A stretch of DNA of 64,000 nt from Agarophyton chilense (lineage: Eukaryota; Rhodophyta; Florideophyceae; Gracilariales; Gracilariaceae), in contig JARGXX010000013.1 in NCBI GenBank assembly GCA_030374765.1, positions 434,001 through 498,000 on the forward strand, read 5' to 3'. The translations under genes were made by a program, and so were the position numbers. Shown piece after piece: positions 33,253-45,387 of this stretch (position 1 is the stretch's first letter; each line of letters begins with the position of its first letter). Below the pieces are notes generated by a model. That model saw only the letters and a list, made by a program, of their open reading frames with translations. It was not told the origin of the DNA and searched no databases.

Positions 33253-35283
33253 TTAGTTTTTCGAAGCGGACCCCACCGAATTCGGTGCAGCGGCCTCGAA
33301 GGGGACCGGTTGTTCCCCGTTCGCGGGTACAAGTTCTGTATCCCTGTCAGCAAGGTGAGCTCGGAGTATCCTTTGTTCCTCATAGGACGTACTCTGGACT
33401 CGAGCTTTCTCCTCAGGCGCCAGAGCCTCGTATTGAGCGATAATTCGTGAACCCTCCCGCAGGGGAAATGTGCAGTCTGGTGCTTTGTGACCACGGAGGT
33501 AACAAAAATAGCAAATCAGCTCTGCCGGGTTCGGTTGTGGACGTGAATCCACGCGACGTGGTGCTGTATCCCTCCATCCGGGGCGAGAGAACCGAGCAGC
33601 GGTATTCGCAACAGGTAGCGATGCGGCTGGCACCCTCCGTCCGTGGGTATAGAGCGCAGGGTCTTCATCCGTAGTCGGAGCGGATGTCGACGGCAACTCA
33701 GACGTACCCATAGATTCGGGGTTACTTCCAACGAAGTGAATGTTATCATTGACCCCCACAGGGGCAGGGCCTCCTGCGAGTGACAAAGACGAGTTTCCTC
33801 CATCGGCGAGGAGTGCACTTGTCGGCCGACTCTTTCGGTTCTGCCGGGCACGGAGAGTATCCCCCTCAGCCTGGGCGTATTGAACCAATTCCAAGTAGGT
33901 CAGCTTGCGCTTCTCTTCCCGATGTCGGGCAACCAATGCCCTTATCGAGGGGTCCAAACCATCCACAAACATGGAGCATCTCTCGTAGGCGGGGAATACA
34001 TTCCCGCATCGGTGAAACGCTTTATTCAAACGAGTTGAATACACCGTTTCGGTTTCCATCGGCTTCTGCCGCGTATCCCTTAATGTAAGGATTGCTTCCT
34101 GAATCGCATTTCCAGTAGCGTATGACCTCAAGAGGTACTGCACCGCTTCGGGCCAGCACGTGACTCCCCCTTCCGAGGCTCGGGATGATCCACGGACGGA
34201 GTTGAACTGGTCTTCAGCCATCCCCTTTAAGAAATAGGGTAATGCAAGATACGCTTGCGCTTCACTCATACCGAGGATGTCAGCCTCCTGGACGAACCTT
34301 GCAAGGAAATCGAGCACCAGAATTGGGTCTGTTCCTGTGAACTCCCTCTTCTGTAGGGTGATGCTCAGCCTTTTGATGTAGTCCTTGACCTTACCCGTTC
34401 CGCGGGGTGTTCGATCTCCCGAAGGGTTATCCAACCGGTAATAGCGGTACGATAGCAGCTTCCGGTAGAGAGGATTCGTCGGCTTCAGCTCCCTTAATCC
34501 AAGGTGTTTCCTACCCTTCTTCCGGGTACGGATTGCCTATTGAGAGGTGTAAGTAGCCTTCGACCGAGTCGCCCGGGATGACCAGCGTCCATCTTCATTA
34601 TCCGAAGATTCGGAGGACGAACTCGATGACGAGCGATTGGGATCGGAATCTGATGAATCCTCTTGGAGGTGAACCCTCTTCTTGGACTTGCGGCGGTCCC
34701 GTTTAGCGGAGCGGTGTTCTTCGTCATCCGAAACGTCGGGTTTATCCTTCGAGGCTTCTGTGTCTCCGTCCATACGGATAATGGCCTCGAGGGTGTCCAG
34801 CCGAGCTCGGAAGCGTTCCGCTTGCAGGCGGTGTTCCTCCACGAGGCTCCGGTATTCCTGGATAAAGACCCCAGGGGTACCAAAGCTTTCCAAAAGGGAG
34901 TTCACATCCCTCCTCAGGGTACGAAGGTCATCGGTGACTCCCCGCACCTGGGCGTCCTCCACCTTGAGGCGGAGGGTAGTAACCTCCTGAAGGAGCTCGA
35001 TGTGAGCCGCGTTGGCGATATCGATTCGAGTCTCCAGGCGCTGTAATTCAGGGTCGGCCCGACTTCGGGGTGCTGCTGAGGGGGTCTCCACCACTGGAGC
35101 TGGGCCCACAGCCACGACCTCTCGAGGACCTGAAACCACTGAGGGTGCTCTCCGAGTGTCCGGATCGATACCGGAATCGTTCCGACCTTCGGGAATAGAG
35201 CTCCTCGACCTAGGTGGGGCCAAGGGCACTGAATCCGCTTGACGGTTCGATCCAGTCCTGGAACCGCGGGTAGGCGGCGAAAT
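33253..35283 (-). pseudogene. gag: Gag of B4 (start codon lost)
   Basis: Lacks the 8-bp insertion of B2 and B3, so the N-terminal frame is open (to TAG at 34537-34539), then open again to TAA at 33253-33255. The position of the start codon reads ATT (35283-35281), so translation would need another start. CCHC knuckle near 33514-33473. Confidence 0.88.
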
Positions 35284-35488
35284 GCTGCAGACAAGACACC
35301 GACGATTTGGGGTAACGATGAAATTCGATCCCGACATTCCTGGAGAACGGATGACGTAACACAAAACAAAAATAAAAACCAATTCCACCCTTTCCAAAGG
35401 GGACCACTACAACAAATCTTCACGACGGTGCTTCCTCTTCCAAGAGATATTCCAACACGTGGATGACCAACCCAAAAGTCCGAGAACG

Positions 35489-35508
35489 GATTCTAAGTCG
35501 GGAGACCA
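35489..35508 (-). other. Primer-binding site of B4
   Basis: Same 20-base site as in B1, two bases inside LTR 5. Confidence 0.8.
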
Positions 35509-35510
35509 CT

Positions 35511-36416
35511 TGTGGAGCAAAACCCGGCGACGGGAAGTGCTCTCAAGGTGTTCGAAGCCTTGCTCCCTGGGAGAGGCAGACTCAGAGACAGAGCCCTCCG
35601 TTCCACCCGTAGTGTGGGGTGTAACTCCCACGGGGGATTCCGGCAGTACCGACGGAGGTGAGGGGTAGAAACCGTGGATTGGGAATGGGTATGGGTATCC
35701 CAAAGAATGGGGGAAAATCCGGCGAAGAGGAAAAACGGGGCGAGGGTCGGGCACTAACAGGCACCGGACCCGAGAACCAGAAAAGGGGCGAAACAACAAA
35801 AGAAACCCGATACAGGGGCGAAAACCTGTCCTCGAAAGGAAACACAAAAAGCACGCAACAAGTAAGCAGAACCCCCACGGGGTATCGTGCACGCAGGTCG
35901 TCTGAGCGGTCCCAAGGGGGTGGTTGCACGGAACCCAAACGTGGGCACTCTCCAAGTGGAGTCGTGTCCCTACGCAGGCGTTGCTAACCAGAGCCCGTTC
36001 CGGGTTATAAGGCCGAAACAATGGCGACGAAGAACCTCTAAAGGTATCGAAGACCAACCTTGGTTGTCATTTACTTTGAGCTCGGACTGTCAGATCTCGC
36101 CTCCCTAAGTAGGGCCCACTAAATAAACTCTACAGTAGTGGACACCTGCTCAGGGCCATACACGTGGAGATCCCACTGCCAGGGCCCAAAAGTCCAACGT
36201 TCTACAAAAATATCCGAAAATCGGTGCCAAAATTAAGCCACGTGTATCACGGGGCCAATCCAACCGTGGGCCATCCGAATTTTCCCTTATAGGCGAAATA
36301 TAACCGGAAAACAGTGCCACCTCAGCACACCTTAGAGGGGATCATAATCATAACCCTCCGAGGGTTCAATCCTCATTCTATGAGTTGCATCTTCAAGTAT
36401 CCCCTAACTGGGCGTT
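35511..36416 (-). repeat. Family B LTR 5, 5' end clipped
   Basis: Reverse orientation. Its outer 8 bases (GCTCTACA on the + strand) are missing; the LTR is joined at 36416/36417 to the C-terminal part of another copy's antisense ORF with TT shared at the junction. This is a rearrangement breakpoint, not an insertion edge. Confidence 0.9.
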
Positions 36417-38020
36417 CCCACTGGTTGGAAGGGTGCAGATGGCTCCACAGGGAGTACTCCACTAGGAGCTGGCACTTCGTTATCCAACGCAGGATCGTCC
36501 AGGTCTACTGGAGGCTCGTACTCGTAATCGTCGGTATAAATGAACCCCGTCGGGTGTCCCACCGGCATCGGTCGAGGCGAGTCAATCAGCGCCCGTGCGT
36601 GCGCCGCGCTGATGCGAACCCCTTCGAAGGGATTGTAATAGACCCAGTTACCGGATTCCGGATCGTACCGGCCAGGAGACTTGTCTCGCGCGGATCCTTC
36701 CCCTGCGGGCTGATTTGCCACTGGAACTCTATCCCATTGGGTGTTGTCGATCACGTCCAAGATTGGAGACAGGTCCTGCACGTTGCTGGCCGAACCCAAC
36801 GCTGGGACAAGGTCGATCTGACGCATGATGGTCCGTAGCATCGGAGGAATATACCAGATACGGAAATGGTCATGAGCATCCCAGAGGAGGTGCGCCGCCA
36901 CGCGGGCTGCCCACTCGGCTGCAACGAGGGCCCAGTATCCCGAGTTCGGGTCGTGCATCAAACGAGACCCGATATAGGAGATACATGGGGGCAGCTAGGC
37001 AAAGCACCCTCGGGGGACCTCGACCTTACTCCACCAAGCTGGAAGGGGCACGAATCGCCCAACCTTCGCCGTGTTACGGATACGCTCCAGTTCCACGTGT
37101 GGATACGGGACAAGGAACCCGAAACGGGAGCGCTAGCGGCGCTCGAAGCGCACGCGTCGATCGAACCCATATTGGGTAAACTGCCGCTGAAGGTACCTGA
37201 ATTCAGCCCGAAGGATGGGACGACTCCATTGGAGCATTTCTTCTCGGAGAGGAAAACCCGGTCCGCGGAACTCGGCTTCGGGAAAGGCTGCCAGGTTATC
37301 CCCGTAGGAGACCTCACCGTACGTGCGGTAATAGGCGACATCGAACCCGTACTCCGGGGGAACCAGATGGTCAAAGCGTGACCTCTCCAATCGCTGGTAG
37401 GCCAGAGCCGCCATCGCTGCGCGCGCCTTGTCCAGGGACTCCCCGCGACTGCGGTATAGACACTGAGGCTCTATGGCTACCCGCGCCCTCCAATCGGGAG
37501 AACGTACAAACTCAACAGGTAGGCCACCCGGCAATAAGCCGTCCTCTACGTGGGAGTCGATGAGCTCATCGTCGCGAACCGCTGTCGGATGGAACCACGG
37601 AGCGCGGGAATATATCACCGGATCGGTAAGGGGACTCCACCTTCGAAAAGATTCGTTTGAGATCCAACCTCTGGAGTTTGCTACCAAGGGCATCGCATGA
37701 GCGGAGTTCCACGCCACCGCGGTGATGTCCGAATCCTCCTGAGGATGTCGGTTGACCGCCGAGGCAGAAGGTTCGGTACCTGACGGAGCCGCATCCAAAC
37801 CGGAGAAATATCCACCCTGCCTGGGAGCTTCGTTGTCCGCCGGCGCGGAGGCCGATGGCCCCGAGAGTGGGTTGATGACGTATGGGTTCATTCCCTTGAG
37901 AGGGCTGGTTGAGACCGCTGTTGCGAGAAGTTGCTTATCGCCGAAAGTCGGAGAAGTAGAAGAAAGTTGTACCGATTTGCCGGTTTTGTGGCGATCCTCA
38001 GAAGTGGTGAAGGACCCCAT
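36417..38020 (-). pseudogene. Antisense ORF of B5, C-terminus lost
   Basis: ATG at 38020. Open for 295 codons to a TAG at 37133-37135 (Ser in B3), then open again to the breakpoint at 36417. At the place where B2 and B3 have a TAG it reads TAC, which shows that the longer frame was once continuous. The last ~85 residues of the full ORF are missing. Confidence 0.72.
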
Positions 38021-38085
38021 TGGGAGATTAGTATGTATAGTGATCGGAAAGTTAGACACCCCCGGCTCGGAATGTTCTTCCTCGT

Positions 38086-38101
38086 CTTAAGGAGGGGGAG
38101 A
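38086..38101 (+). other. 3' polypurine tract of B5
   Basis: CTTAAGGAGGGGGAGA abutting LTR 6, as in B1. Confidence 0.85.
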
Positions 38102-39013
38102 TGTAGAGCAACGCCCAGTTAGGGGATACTTGAAGATGCAACTCATAGAATGAGGATTGAACCCTCCGAGGGTTATGATTATGATCCCCTCTAAGGTGTG
38201 CTGAGGTGGCACTGTATTCTGGTTATATTTCGCCTATAAGGGAAAAGTCGGATGGCCTATGGTTGGATTGGCCCCGTGATACACGTGGCTTAATTTTGGC
38301 ACCGAATTTCGGATATTTGTTAGAACGTTGGATTTTTGGGCCCTGGCAGTGGTATCTCCACGTGTATGGCCCTGAGCAGGTGTGCACCACTGTAGAGTTT
38401 AGTTAGTGGGCCCTACTTAGGGAGGCGAGATCTGACAGTCCGAGCTCAGAGTAAATGACAACCAAGGTTGGTCTCGATACCTTTAGAGGTTCTTCGTCGC
38501 CATCGTTTCGGCCTTACAACCCGGAACGGGCTCTGGTTAGCAACGCCTGCGTAGAGACACGACTCCACTTGGAGAGTGCCCACGTTTGGGTTCCGTGCAA
38601 CCACCCCCTTGGGACCGCTCAGACGACCTGCGTGCACGATACCCCGTGGGGGTTCTGCTTACTTGTTGCGTGCTTCTTGTGTTTCCTTTCGAGGACAGGT
38701 TTTCGCCCCTGTATCGGGTTTCTTTTGTTGTTTCGCCCCTTTTCTGGTTCTCGGGTCCGGTGCCTGTTAGTGCCCGACCCTCGCCCCGTTTTTCCTCTTC
38801 GCCGGATTTTCCCCCATTCTTTGGGATACCCATACCCATTCCCGATCCACGGTTTCTACCCCTCACCTCCGTCGGTACTGCCGGAATCCTCCGTGGGAGT
38901 TACACCCCACACTACGGGTGGAACGGAGGGCTCTGTCCCTGATTCTGCCTCCCCCAGGGAGCAAGGCTTCGAACACCTTGAGAGGACTTCTCGTCGCCGG
39001 GTTTTGCTCCACA
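38102..39013 (+). repeat. Family B LTR 6 (3' LTR of B5)
   Basis: 912 bp, ends CTCCACA at 39013 inside family C gag. The five bases after it (TGCAT) have no partner before LTR 1 (GTGAG), so the B cluster is not one simple insertion. Confidence 0.92.
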
Positions 39014-40399
39014 TGCATCTCCCTCTGCGCGGGCAAACTATACGAGTTCAAGGTAGGTAACCTTCGGCTCTTGTTCCCTGTAACGGGCGACAAGAGTCTT
39101 GATGGCTGGATCCAAGGCATCAATGAACATCGTAAAGCGTTCCCCAGCGGGGTATACATTACCACAACGGTGGAAAGCCTTATTCAGGCGTACCGAGTAA
39201 TCGGTCTCGAGATCGCCAAAGCGTTTTCGAGTGTCTCGCAAAGCGAGTATCGCCGCTTGTATCGCGGAGTTGGTTGCGTAGGAACGCAGGAGGTACTGCA
39301 CGGCCTCGGGCCAGCAGGTCTCACCTCCTTCGGAGGCTCGCGACGAGCCCCGAACCGACAAAAACTGATCTTCAGCGACACCCCGTAGAAAGTAGGGTAG
39401 CGCCACGTAGGCTTGTCCTTCGTTCATGCCGAGTATATCGGCTTCCGCTACAAAGCGGTGTAGGAAATCTAAGACCAGAATTGGATCATCCGCAGTAAAC
39501 GACTGGTTACGAAGTGAAAGCTGCATCCGCTTGATGCAGTCTTTCACTTTACCCGTGTCACGCGGTGTCCGACCTAAAGAGGAATCTTCTAGCCGGTAAT
39601 ACCGGTAGGACAGGAGTGTCCTGTACAGAGGGTTGGTGGGCTTCAAGGGTTTGAGGCCCGGATGTCGCCGACCCTTGGGGCGCGACCGGATGGCCCCGTA
39701 GGTGGCAGAGGACCGCTTTGAGCGGGAAGAGCGCCCATGACGATCCTGTGGGTCATCGCTCACCGACGAATCGGAACTCTCCGAGTCACTCGGTTTACCG
39801 TCCGACTCAGATGATGAGTCGGGCGGGTGTCCGTGCTTACGGTTAGAATCCCGGTTCTTCCAGTTCTTCCGGTTCCGCGACTGGGTCTCTCGATGAGAGA
39901 CAACCAGTCTAGCCGCGTTCGCGGGCGAGGTTAACGTCCTCTCGATCGACTCAAGTCGGCTTCGGAGACGCTCGAAGCGATTCTCCATACCTTCTGCGAA
40001 GGAAGACGGAGCGCCAAAACACTCGAGTAGTGTATTGACGTCCGACTGCAATACGCGAATATACTCGGCTAACTCACTTGGAGGGGGGTTAGCGAGGCTT
40101 CCTCGTAAAGAGGTGAACTCCCTCGAGAGGGTATTGTGAGCAGCCCGCAGGGAGCGGAGCTGCTCTTCCAAGCGTACAATCCGCGCTTGGTCGACCAACC
40201 GCGGAGGCGGAGAAACCACCGTTGCGACGGTCGTTAACCCGGAATCGGGCTGTGGGTCTTCAGTGCCGGTGACCGGTATCTCCCGGGAATCCAGTGTTGG
40301 AGCCAGGGCCTGTGGAACATCAGTGCCACTGGCATCACCGCTTTGGCGGGAACGGCTGCGTGTTGCAGGAGGCTCCATGCTAGGCGGTTTCCTCGGCAT
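39014..40399 (-). pseudogene. gag: Gag of C1, truncated
   Basis: ATG at 40399, frame open to LTR 6 with no stop. About 97 percent the same as C2 gag by eye. It contains the Ser/Asp-rich basic region and the capsid-like LVLDFLHRF segment but loses the zinc knuckle. Only truncation disables it. Confidence 0.88.
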
Positions 40400-40498
40400 T
40401 GGCCACACCGTCTCGACGGAAGAATAGAAAGCAAACCGGTGAGACTGGAGAAACCCCGTTAAACGGAAAACAACCTTAGAGAGGACACAAGCAGTCTT

Positions 40499-40519
40499 GA
40501 CTTCTAAGTCGGGAGACCA
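40499..40519 (-). other. Primer-binding site of C1
   Basis: TGGTCTCCCGACTTAGAAGTC on the minus strand. The first 18 bases equal the family B site. Confidence 0.8.
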
Positions 40520-40522
40520 ATT

Positions 40523-41386
40523 TGTAGGACAATGCCCCCAAGGGGGAAAACCTACAAAGACGTCTGGATCTTCCTCTCACGAGGTAACTGGCGCGGTATA
40601 GCCCTCCCAGGGATCGGCGCGCAATGCCGGGTGTAAGCCGGAGCCGAACCGTCGCGACGGGCGCAGTGAGGCTGAAAGAAGCCGAGGATATCCGCTGAAG
40701 CGGTGCTTGCGTATCCTCTGAGGAGGCAAAACCCACGAGAGTGGCGAGCACGACAGGTGTCAGTGCGAGCCGCAAGAGCGGGAATTGCCCAATGAAGGGG
40801 AGGAAAATGGGAGGAAAACGGGAACGCAGGGAAGTGGGCGAGGTTGACCACGAGTCGCAAGAGGGGACTCGGGAATAGCCGGCACTGCCGGGTGTAGCAA
40901 ACCGTATAAACGGGCGGAACCACGAAAATGGGAATAGATACCCAACACACGAAGGCTGCTTGAACGTCCAAGGGGGTTGGGAAGCTGTGCACCACGGGAA
41001 ATCCCTCCGTAAGGAGTTGTATATCCGCGCAGGCGGTTCGACCCAGGGCCAAGATCTGGAAGACCAAGATCACCCTTGTTGGGGAGACTTTACTGGACCC
41101 GCGGGCGCGAGGCCGGCGGCCTAAGTACTGTAGTCACCGTAGAATATAATAAATAAAGTCTATCCTAAATAGCTAAATGTCCGTCTAACAAAGGGGCCAA
41201 TCTGGCGGCCACGTGTCGCGCGGGCGCTGCGGCCACGTGTATGGCACCCGGTCCCACCGGTGCATCACCGGCGTTCCGGCCATCGCCGTGAAAACGGATT
41301 ACTCCTACTCATAACGAGGTTGCACGCCCGAGGCTCCGGATAAAACTTAAGTCCCCAAAAACCTCCCTGGAGGACGTTTCTCTTCA
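40523..41386 (-). repeat. Family C LTR, shared by C2 and C1
   Basis: 864 bp, begins TGAAGAGAAACG and ends CCTACA on the minus strand. It is the 3' LTR of C2 and the 5' LTR of C1. An AT-rich TATA-like stretch lies at 41142-41156. It is nearly identical to 48777-49640. Confidence 0.9.
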
Positions 41387-41402
41387 TATCCCCCTTCTCA
41401 GA
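41387..41402 (-). other. 3' polypurine tract of C2
   Basis: Minus strand reads GTCTGAGAAGGGGGAT with ATGAAGAG of the LTR next. Related motifs occur at 44981-45000 and 45563-45580. Confidence 0.8.
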
Positions 41403-42862
41403 CGGAGCGACAACCTCGACGAGGGACGTCGACGCCGTCGGGAATACACCCGCTGTGCACGTCCACATTTCGGTTACCGGTAGACACCTCTGCCTGGAGC
41501 GATTCCAATCCGATTTCATCGGCTCATCCTCATGAGAGAGAAATTGTATCTGCGATCGTAGTGCGCCCCGCGAGTTGCGGTTGTGATCCTCAGCAAGAGT
41601 GAAGCACAATCACCAAGTTTCACGTCCATTCCTTGCCGGGTTCCCTTGTTGTGGATACTGTAGTCCGCCATCCCGATTGTTCGGTGGTGTTGCACCTCTG
41701 CTTGCGCGGTATATCCCTCCATGAGGTGTTTTTGTCAGCTTCATAGCCTTCACATTCCTCCCTGAGGCGTTCCGAGAGAGAGTACGTGGCCACCGAATCA
41801 TCGGACCACCTCCCCCTCGCAAGGGTAGGAGCGCACGAGCTTCGTCAACACGGCTAGTGCCCGGTGTCGTGGGTCTTGACTTCCAGTGTCCTTCCCGTTC
41901 TGTCTACTAACTCCCAAGGGAGATCGTGTCTCGAACCGAGTTCCAGCTTTCCGCGGACGGGCGGTTTTTCCACCGGTCCAAACCAGGATTACCGGGTTCA
42001 AAGCGGTCCACAACGCAAAACGCGGATAACTTCAGATGCAAACGTCCTGGCACTAACCCGACTAGTCAGCGTACTCACAAGAAGCAGATCGTTCAATTGC
42101 ACCCAAAAATGGGAAGATTGAACACCATTAAGTGGGAAGTCGCGACCTGTTTCAGTTCAGGATAAGAATAGAGCGGCAAACTGAAAAGATGTCATATCTC
42201 TGACGTTTTCCAATATATTTGGGTTCCGTCTTCGCCAAGGCGCTTCTATATCTTCAGAATAGTCTGTGTCTAAGTCTCATCCGAATCAGGGTAGTATTCC
42301 TGGAGTAACGGGGTTTCCGCAACTGGATCCAGGTATTACTGTAGAGATGAAACATCCGATTCCGGAGGAAGCAACCGTAAGCAAACGGGGAGCCGAATCG
42401 TTCTGAACGATTAATAAACAAACGAGGAAGGTCTCCAGGTGACCTGTAGTGTACAGTAGCACCCGCGCAGCGGTGATGGACCAAGTCCACATCCCAAGTA
42501 TGGGGCTTCACCACCACGACTCGTAGGCGACCAGCGGCAACAAAGCTGATCAAGAAACGATGCAATCGGTTGTTTTACACCATAACGAATGGGGAAAAAC
42601 CGTGATTACGGATCACAGAAGCAATCGTGAACCAGCAAGCTGGATGAAAAACCCATCAAGTGTAAACAACCGAAAACGAAAGGGGCGATCAGACACGACC
42701 ACAGTCGGGACCCGACCGCTAAGAGCGAGCATTGTTGTGACCTCACACCAAGTGAGAGCCACTTCCGTATGAACGGCATGAATAATAAAGCCAACCATAC
42801 TCTTTCTTCTCCATTTCCGACCAAACAACCATAGTTCTCCTTCTCTCCACCAAGGTGGGCTA
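41403..42862 (-). other. 3' non-coding region of C2
   Basis: About 1.45 kb between the chromodomain stop and the polypurine tract. Only short frames (up to about 100 codons) on both strands. No long antisense ORF like that of family B is visible. Confidence 0.6.
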
Positions 42863-45151
42863 CTATCCCACTTGGGCTTTCACCACCGATGTCGGGATTC
42901 CCGTCCGCGTCCTGCGGTGATATGAAACAACTTTAGAACGTGGGAGGTGCTGCATTGGCTCAATGGAATCCCATTCGGGACCCAACCCGTGCCAACGGAC
43001 GCGATACTGTATGTAACCATCCCGATGGTACGAATGCTCCACGACGTGGTCGATAAGGAACTGGTCGTAGAATTTCCGGCCCTGCCGTGCCTGTGTCACA
43101 GTGCCATACTGACAGCTATCCGCCATCGCGTGTGGGCTACTGTGTCCGTCCCCGCAGGGGTCCACGGCTTGGTACGGCCTTTCCCTGAGCTGGGTAAGGA
43201 TACGAACCGGTTTCTGGGAAGGTTTGAACGCTTGGCGTAGTACTTCCGCCATGGCGTCGTGACGAGAATCGTCATTTCGACGGCTTTGGCCGAAGGCCTT
43301 CCCATAGGGCAATTGTCCCAGTTTTCGGGTCGGGGAGCTTACCGAGACTTCTCGTGCAGAAACCACCCTTCGGGGGAACGTGGACTCATCCCAAAGCTGG
43401 GTTTCTGGATCGCGCCCCGCGAGTTTCCTTAGTGGAATCCGTCGCGACGGTGATGAACTTGACGCAGGAGGCGGTTTTGCCACGGGGCGTCGTCTCTTGA
43501 CCGTTGAATCGCCTCGAGCGCCTATTGGTGCATCTCCCCTGTCGGGTGCCACTTGGTCACGTGACGTGACCAGCTGATGGCTGGGAGCGCTCCGCGCCGT
43601 GCTGCGTTCCGCCTCCTCACGTGAGGGAGTGTGCAACGGCGTTGCCGGTGTGTCGGCTAGCTTCGGCGACAAATTACCACGTCGGGCGTGCATCTCCGGC
43701 TCAACCGTGTCTCCATCACGAAAGTGCTGTGACGTTTCCTGCGAATTGTCCCTCTGGGAAGCAAGGTCGTCACAAACTATCCCTCTCGAGGGTTCAACTT
43801 CAGTCGGCGACGAGGTGCTTCCGTCATCGACGTGTCCGTTCTCCGGAGTGACCGGTGCGACTTCGACAATACTTTCGGGGTCAACCGAGACAATCGGAGT
43901 GTATCCGCGACTGCGCGAGCGTCCTGAACTAGTGTCAAGCGTGCTAAGTGTGTTTCTCCCGTCCTGTACGGTGTGCTTGCCCCGCCTAGCCGGTGTGTCC
44001 TGCCGTGCAGTTGGTGTCCACACTTCCGGTGTAGTCGGCTCAGAGGATCCCGAGAGGGCCTGCTCTGTAGTATCCAGCGTAGCTAGTGTCGACGAACCGT
44101 GACCCACAGGCTGCAGATCAACGCTCGACGGCACAGCCGGTTCAGGGTCGCAAGCGCGAAAATAATCCTTCGACAAGATCGCTTCGGCGAGAGATTTTCC
44201 ACTTTGTGGCAAGACAACAGATGTTGAATCCCATTGGTGGGCCCCATCCGACACAAAAGCGGTAGACCTTCCCCAAAACGGCAAAAGATCCAGAGTGGAT
44301 GTTATGACTAGCGTAGTTCCATCATAGCCTGGAATGTCCGGCTCCCCTCCGTCATCTTCGACGTTTAAAGCATCCGGACTGACCCGTGCGTCTACGACGA
44401 CAGTTTTGGTAACAACCGAGACTTTCGGGTTTCTCTCGCACATTTGCGGTTGACCGACATCAGATTCCAGTGTCCTGGGTTGGGTTTCCTCGCGAGGTAC
44501 GGTGTGCTTGCCCAGTATAACCGGTATTTCCTTCCGTACTATACGAGTTGAGCCGTCGGACGAGATCGGCTTAAGGGAGCCCGCGAGGGCATTCCTTTCA
44601 GTATCCAGCAATGCTGTCGAAAGAGAACCGTGATTCACGGGATGCAAATGCAAAGAACCATGAATGTCTTCCAACGGCGGTGCCGGTGATGTTTCGCGAG
44701 CGCGACTAACATTCAGCAACGACTTCGCTTCGGCGGGAGTCTTTCCATTGCGTGGCGCTTTCTGCAAACCACAATCCCCGTGGGGAGTTCCATCGTGCAC
44801 AGATGCCGTAGAACTTCCTCGAGAGGACTCAGCATCAGTAGCACGGTGCAGATGAGTGCAGGGCACCTCCGTCGACTAAGCTTTCCGTCCACCAATATCC
44901 CTTTCGATGTGTCCAGAGCTCCGTGTACCACCGTTATCATGACGCGACGAAGCGGTAACAGTCTCTCGACGAGAGTCAACATCCTCTTCCCCTTCCTTAG
45001 ACGGAGCGGCATAGAGAGTGGGATAGACACCGCGCAGTGGCGTGAGAGAAGAAAGGCCATTCAGGCCAGCGTCCGATTGAATCGGTATATTAGAGAGTCC
45101 CACGGGTGGGTTGTAGAGCGGGAATCGCTTATTAGCGGGTAAAGCAACCAT
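42863..45151 (-). pseudogene. pol: Linker and chromodomain tail of C2
   Basis: One frame with a TAG at 44876-44878; the main open part is 44866-42863 (667 codons). The linker is long, acidic and Pro/Ser-rich, and contains an internal duplication: residues about 17-175 resemble 199-350 (for example PVNHGSLSTALLDT against PVGHGSSTLATLDT). The C-terminal part (near 43060-42863) is a chromodomain: QFLIDHVVEH, YRVRWHGLGPEWDSIEP, then LPRSKVVSYHRR as in family B. The tryptophan of WEP is Ile. Related motif KEGEED near 45000-44981 matches polypurine motif 2 of B. Confidence 0.82.
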
Positions 45152-45387
45152 CTGGATGGGATGGATTAGCCCTACCGTAGAAACGGGAACTTATGCAATA
45201 TGCGAGGGATTCTGAGAACCATCCTCGTTGCGAGGGGCTGAAGCACCCAGAGTTCTGTTAAATGGCCCTCTCTGCGCCTTGGGCGTATGCAGTCCATCGA
45301 ACGCTGAACAGCGGAAGGCATTACTGAAAGACACGAGTTCCAGAAACTCTCATGATCTGAATAATTCGGTAGCCCATCCAGCAATGG
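45152..45387 (-). other. Breakpoint stretch of deleted RT-integrase in C2
   Basis: Short frames only, none recognisable as RT, RNase H or integrase. It marks where about 3 kb of pol is missing relative to family B. Confidence 0.55.

Larger units (their letters stand above)
29643..36416 (-). mobile_element. Family B copy B4, pol-deleted
   Basis: Element with 5' LTR 35511-36416 and 3' LTR 29643-30555. It has exactly the same gag/linker deletion junction as B2 (AAACTT, + strand 33249-33254) and the same 50-bp tandem duplication. It carries the 959-bp antisense-ORF deletion seen in B1. It is the only pol-deleted copy here with both LTRs, so it represents a non-autonomous derivative. Confidence 0.9.
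36417..39013 (+). mobile_element. Family B 3' fragment B5
   Basis: Only the antisense ORF region, polypurine tract (38086-38101) and 3' LTR (38102-39013) are present. The left edge is the breakpoint with LTR 5; the right edge lies inside family C gag. The fragment overlaps the B2 antisense region, so it is not the missing end of B2. Confidence 0.88.
39014..40522 (-). mobile_element. Gypsy family C copy C1, 5' stub
   Basis: Leader, primer-binding site (40499-40519) and part of gag, using the C LTR at 40523-41386 as 5' LTR. Cut off at 39014 by LTR 6. It stands head-to-tail with C2, sharing one LTR. Confidence 0.86.

Noticed and set aside
2386..39013. One perfect palindromic duplication of a B1-B2 unit
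   Set aside because: The order is full(+), deleted(+), full(-), deleted(-), not a mirror image, and mirror sums differ between segments.
41265..41609. A family C counterpart of the antisense ORF (MCFTLAEDHN resembles MGSFTTAEDRH)
   Set aside because: It is on the same strand as C gag, only a few residues match, and no longer similarity follows.
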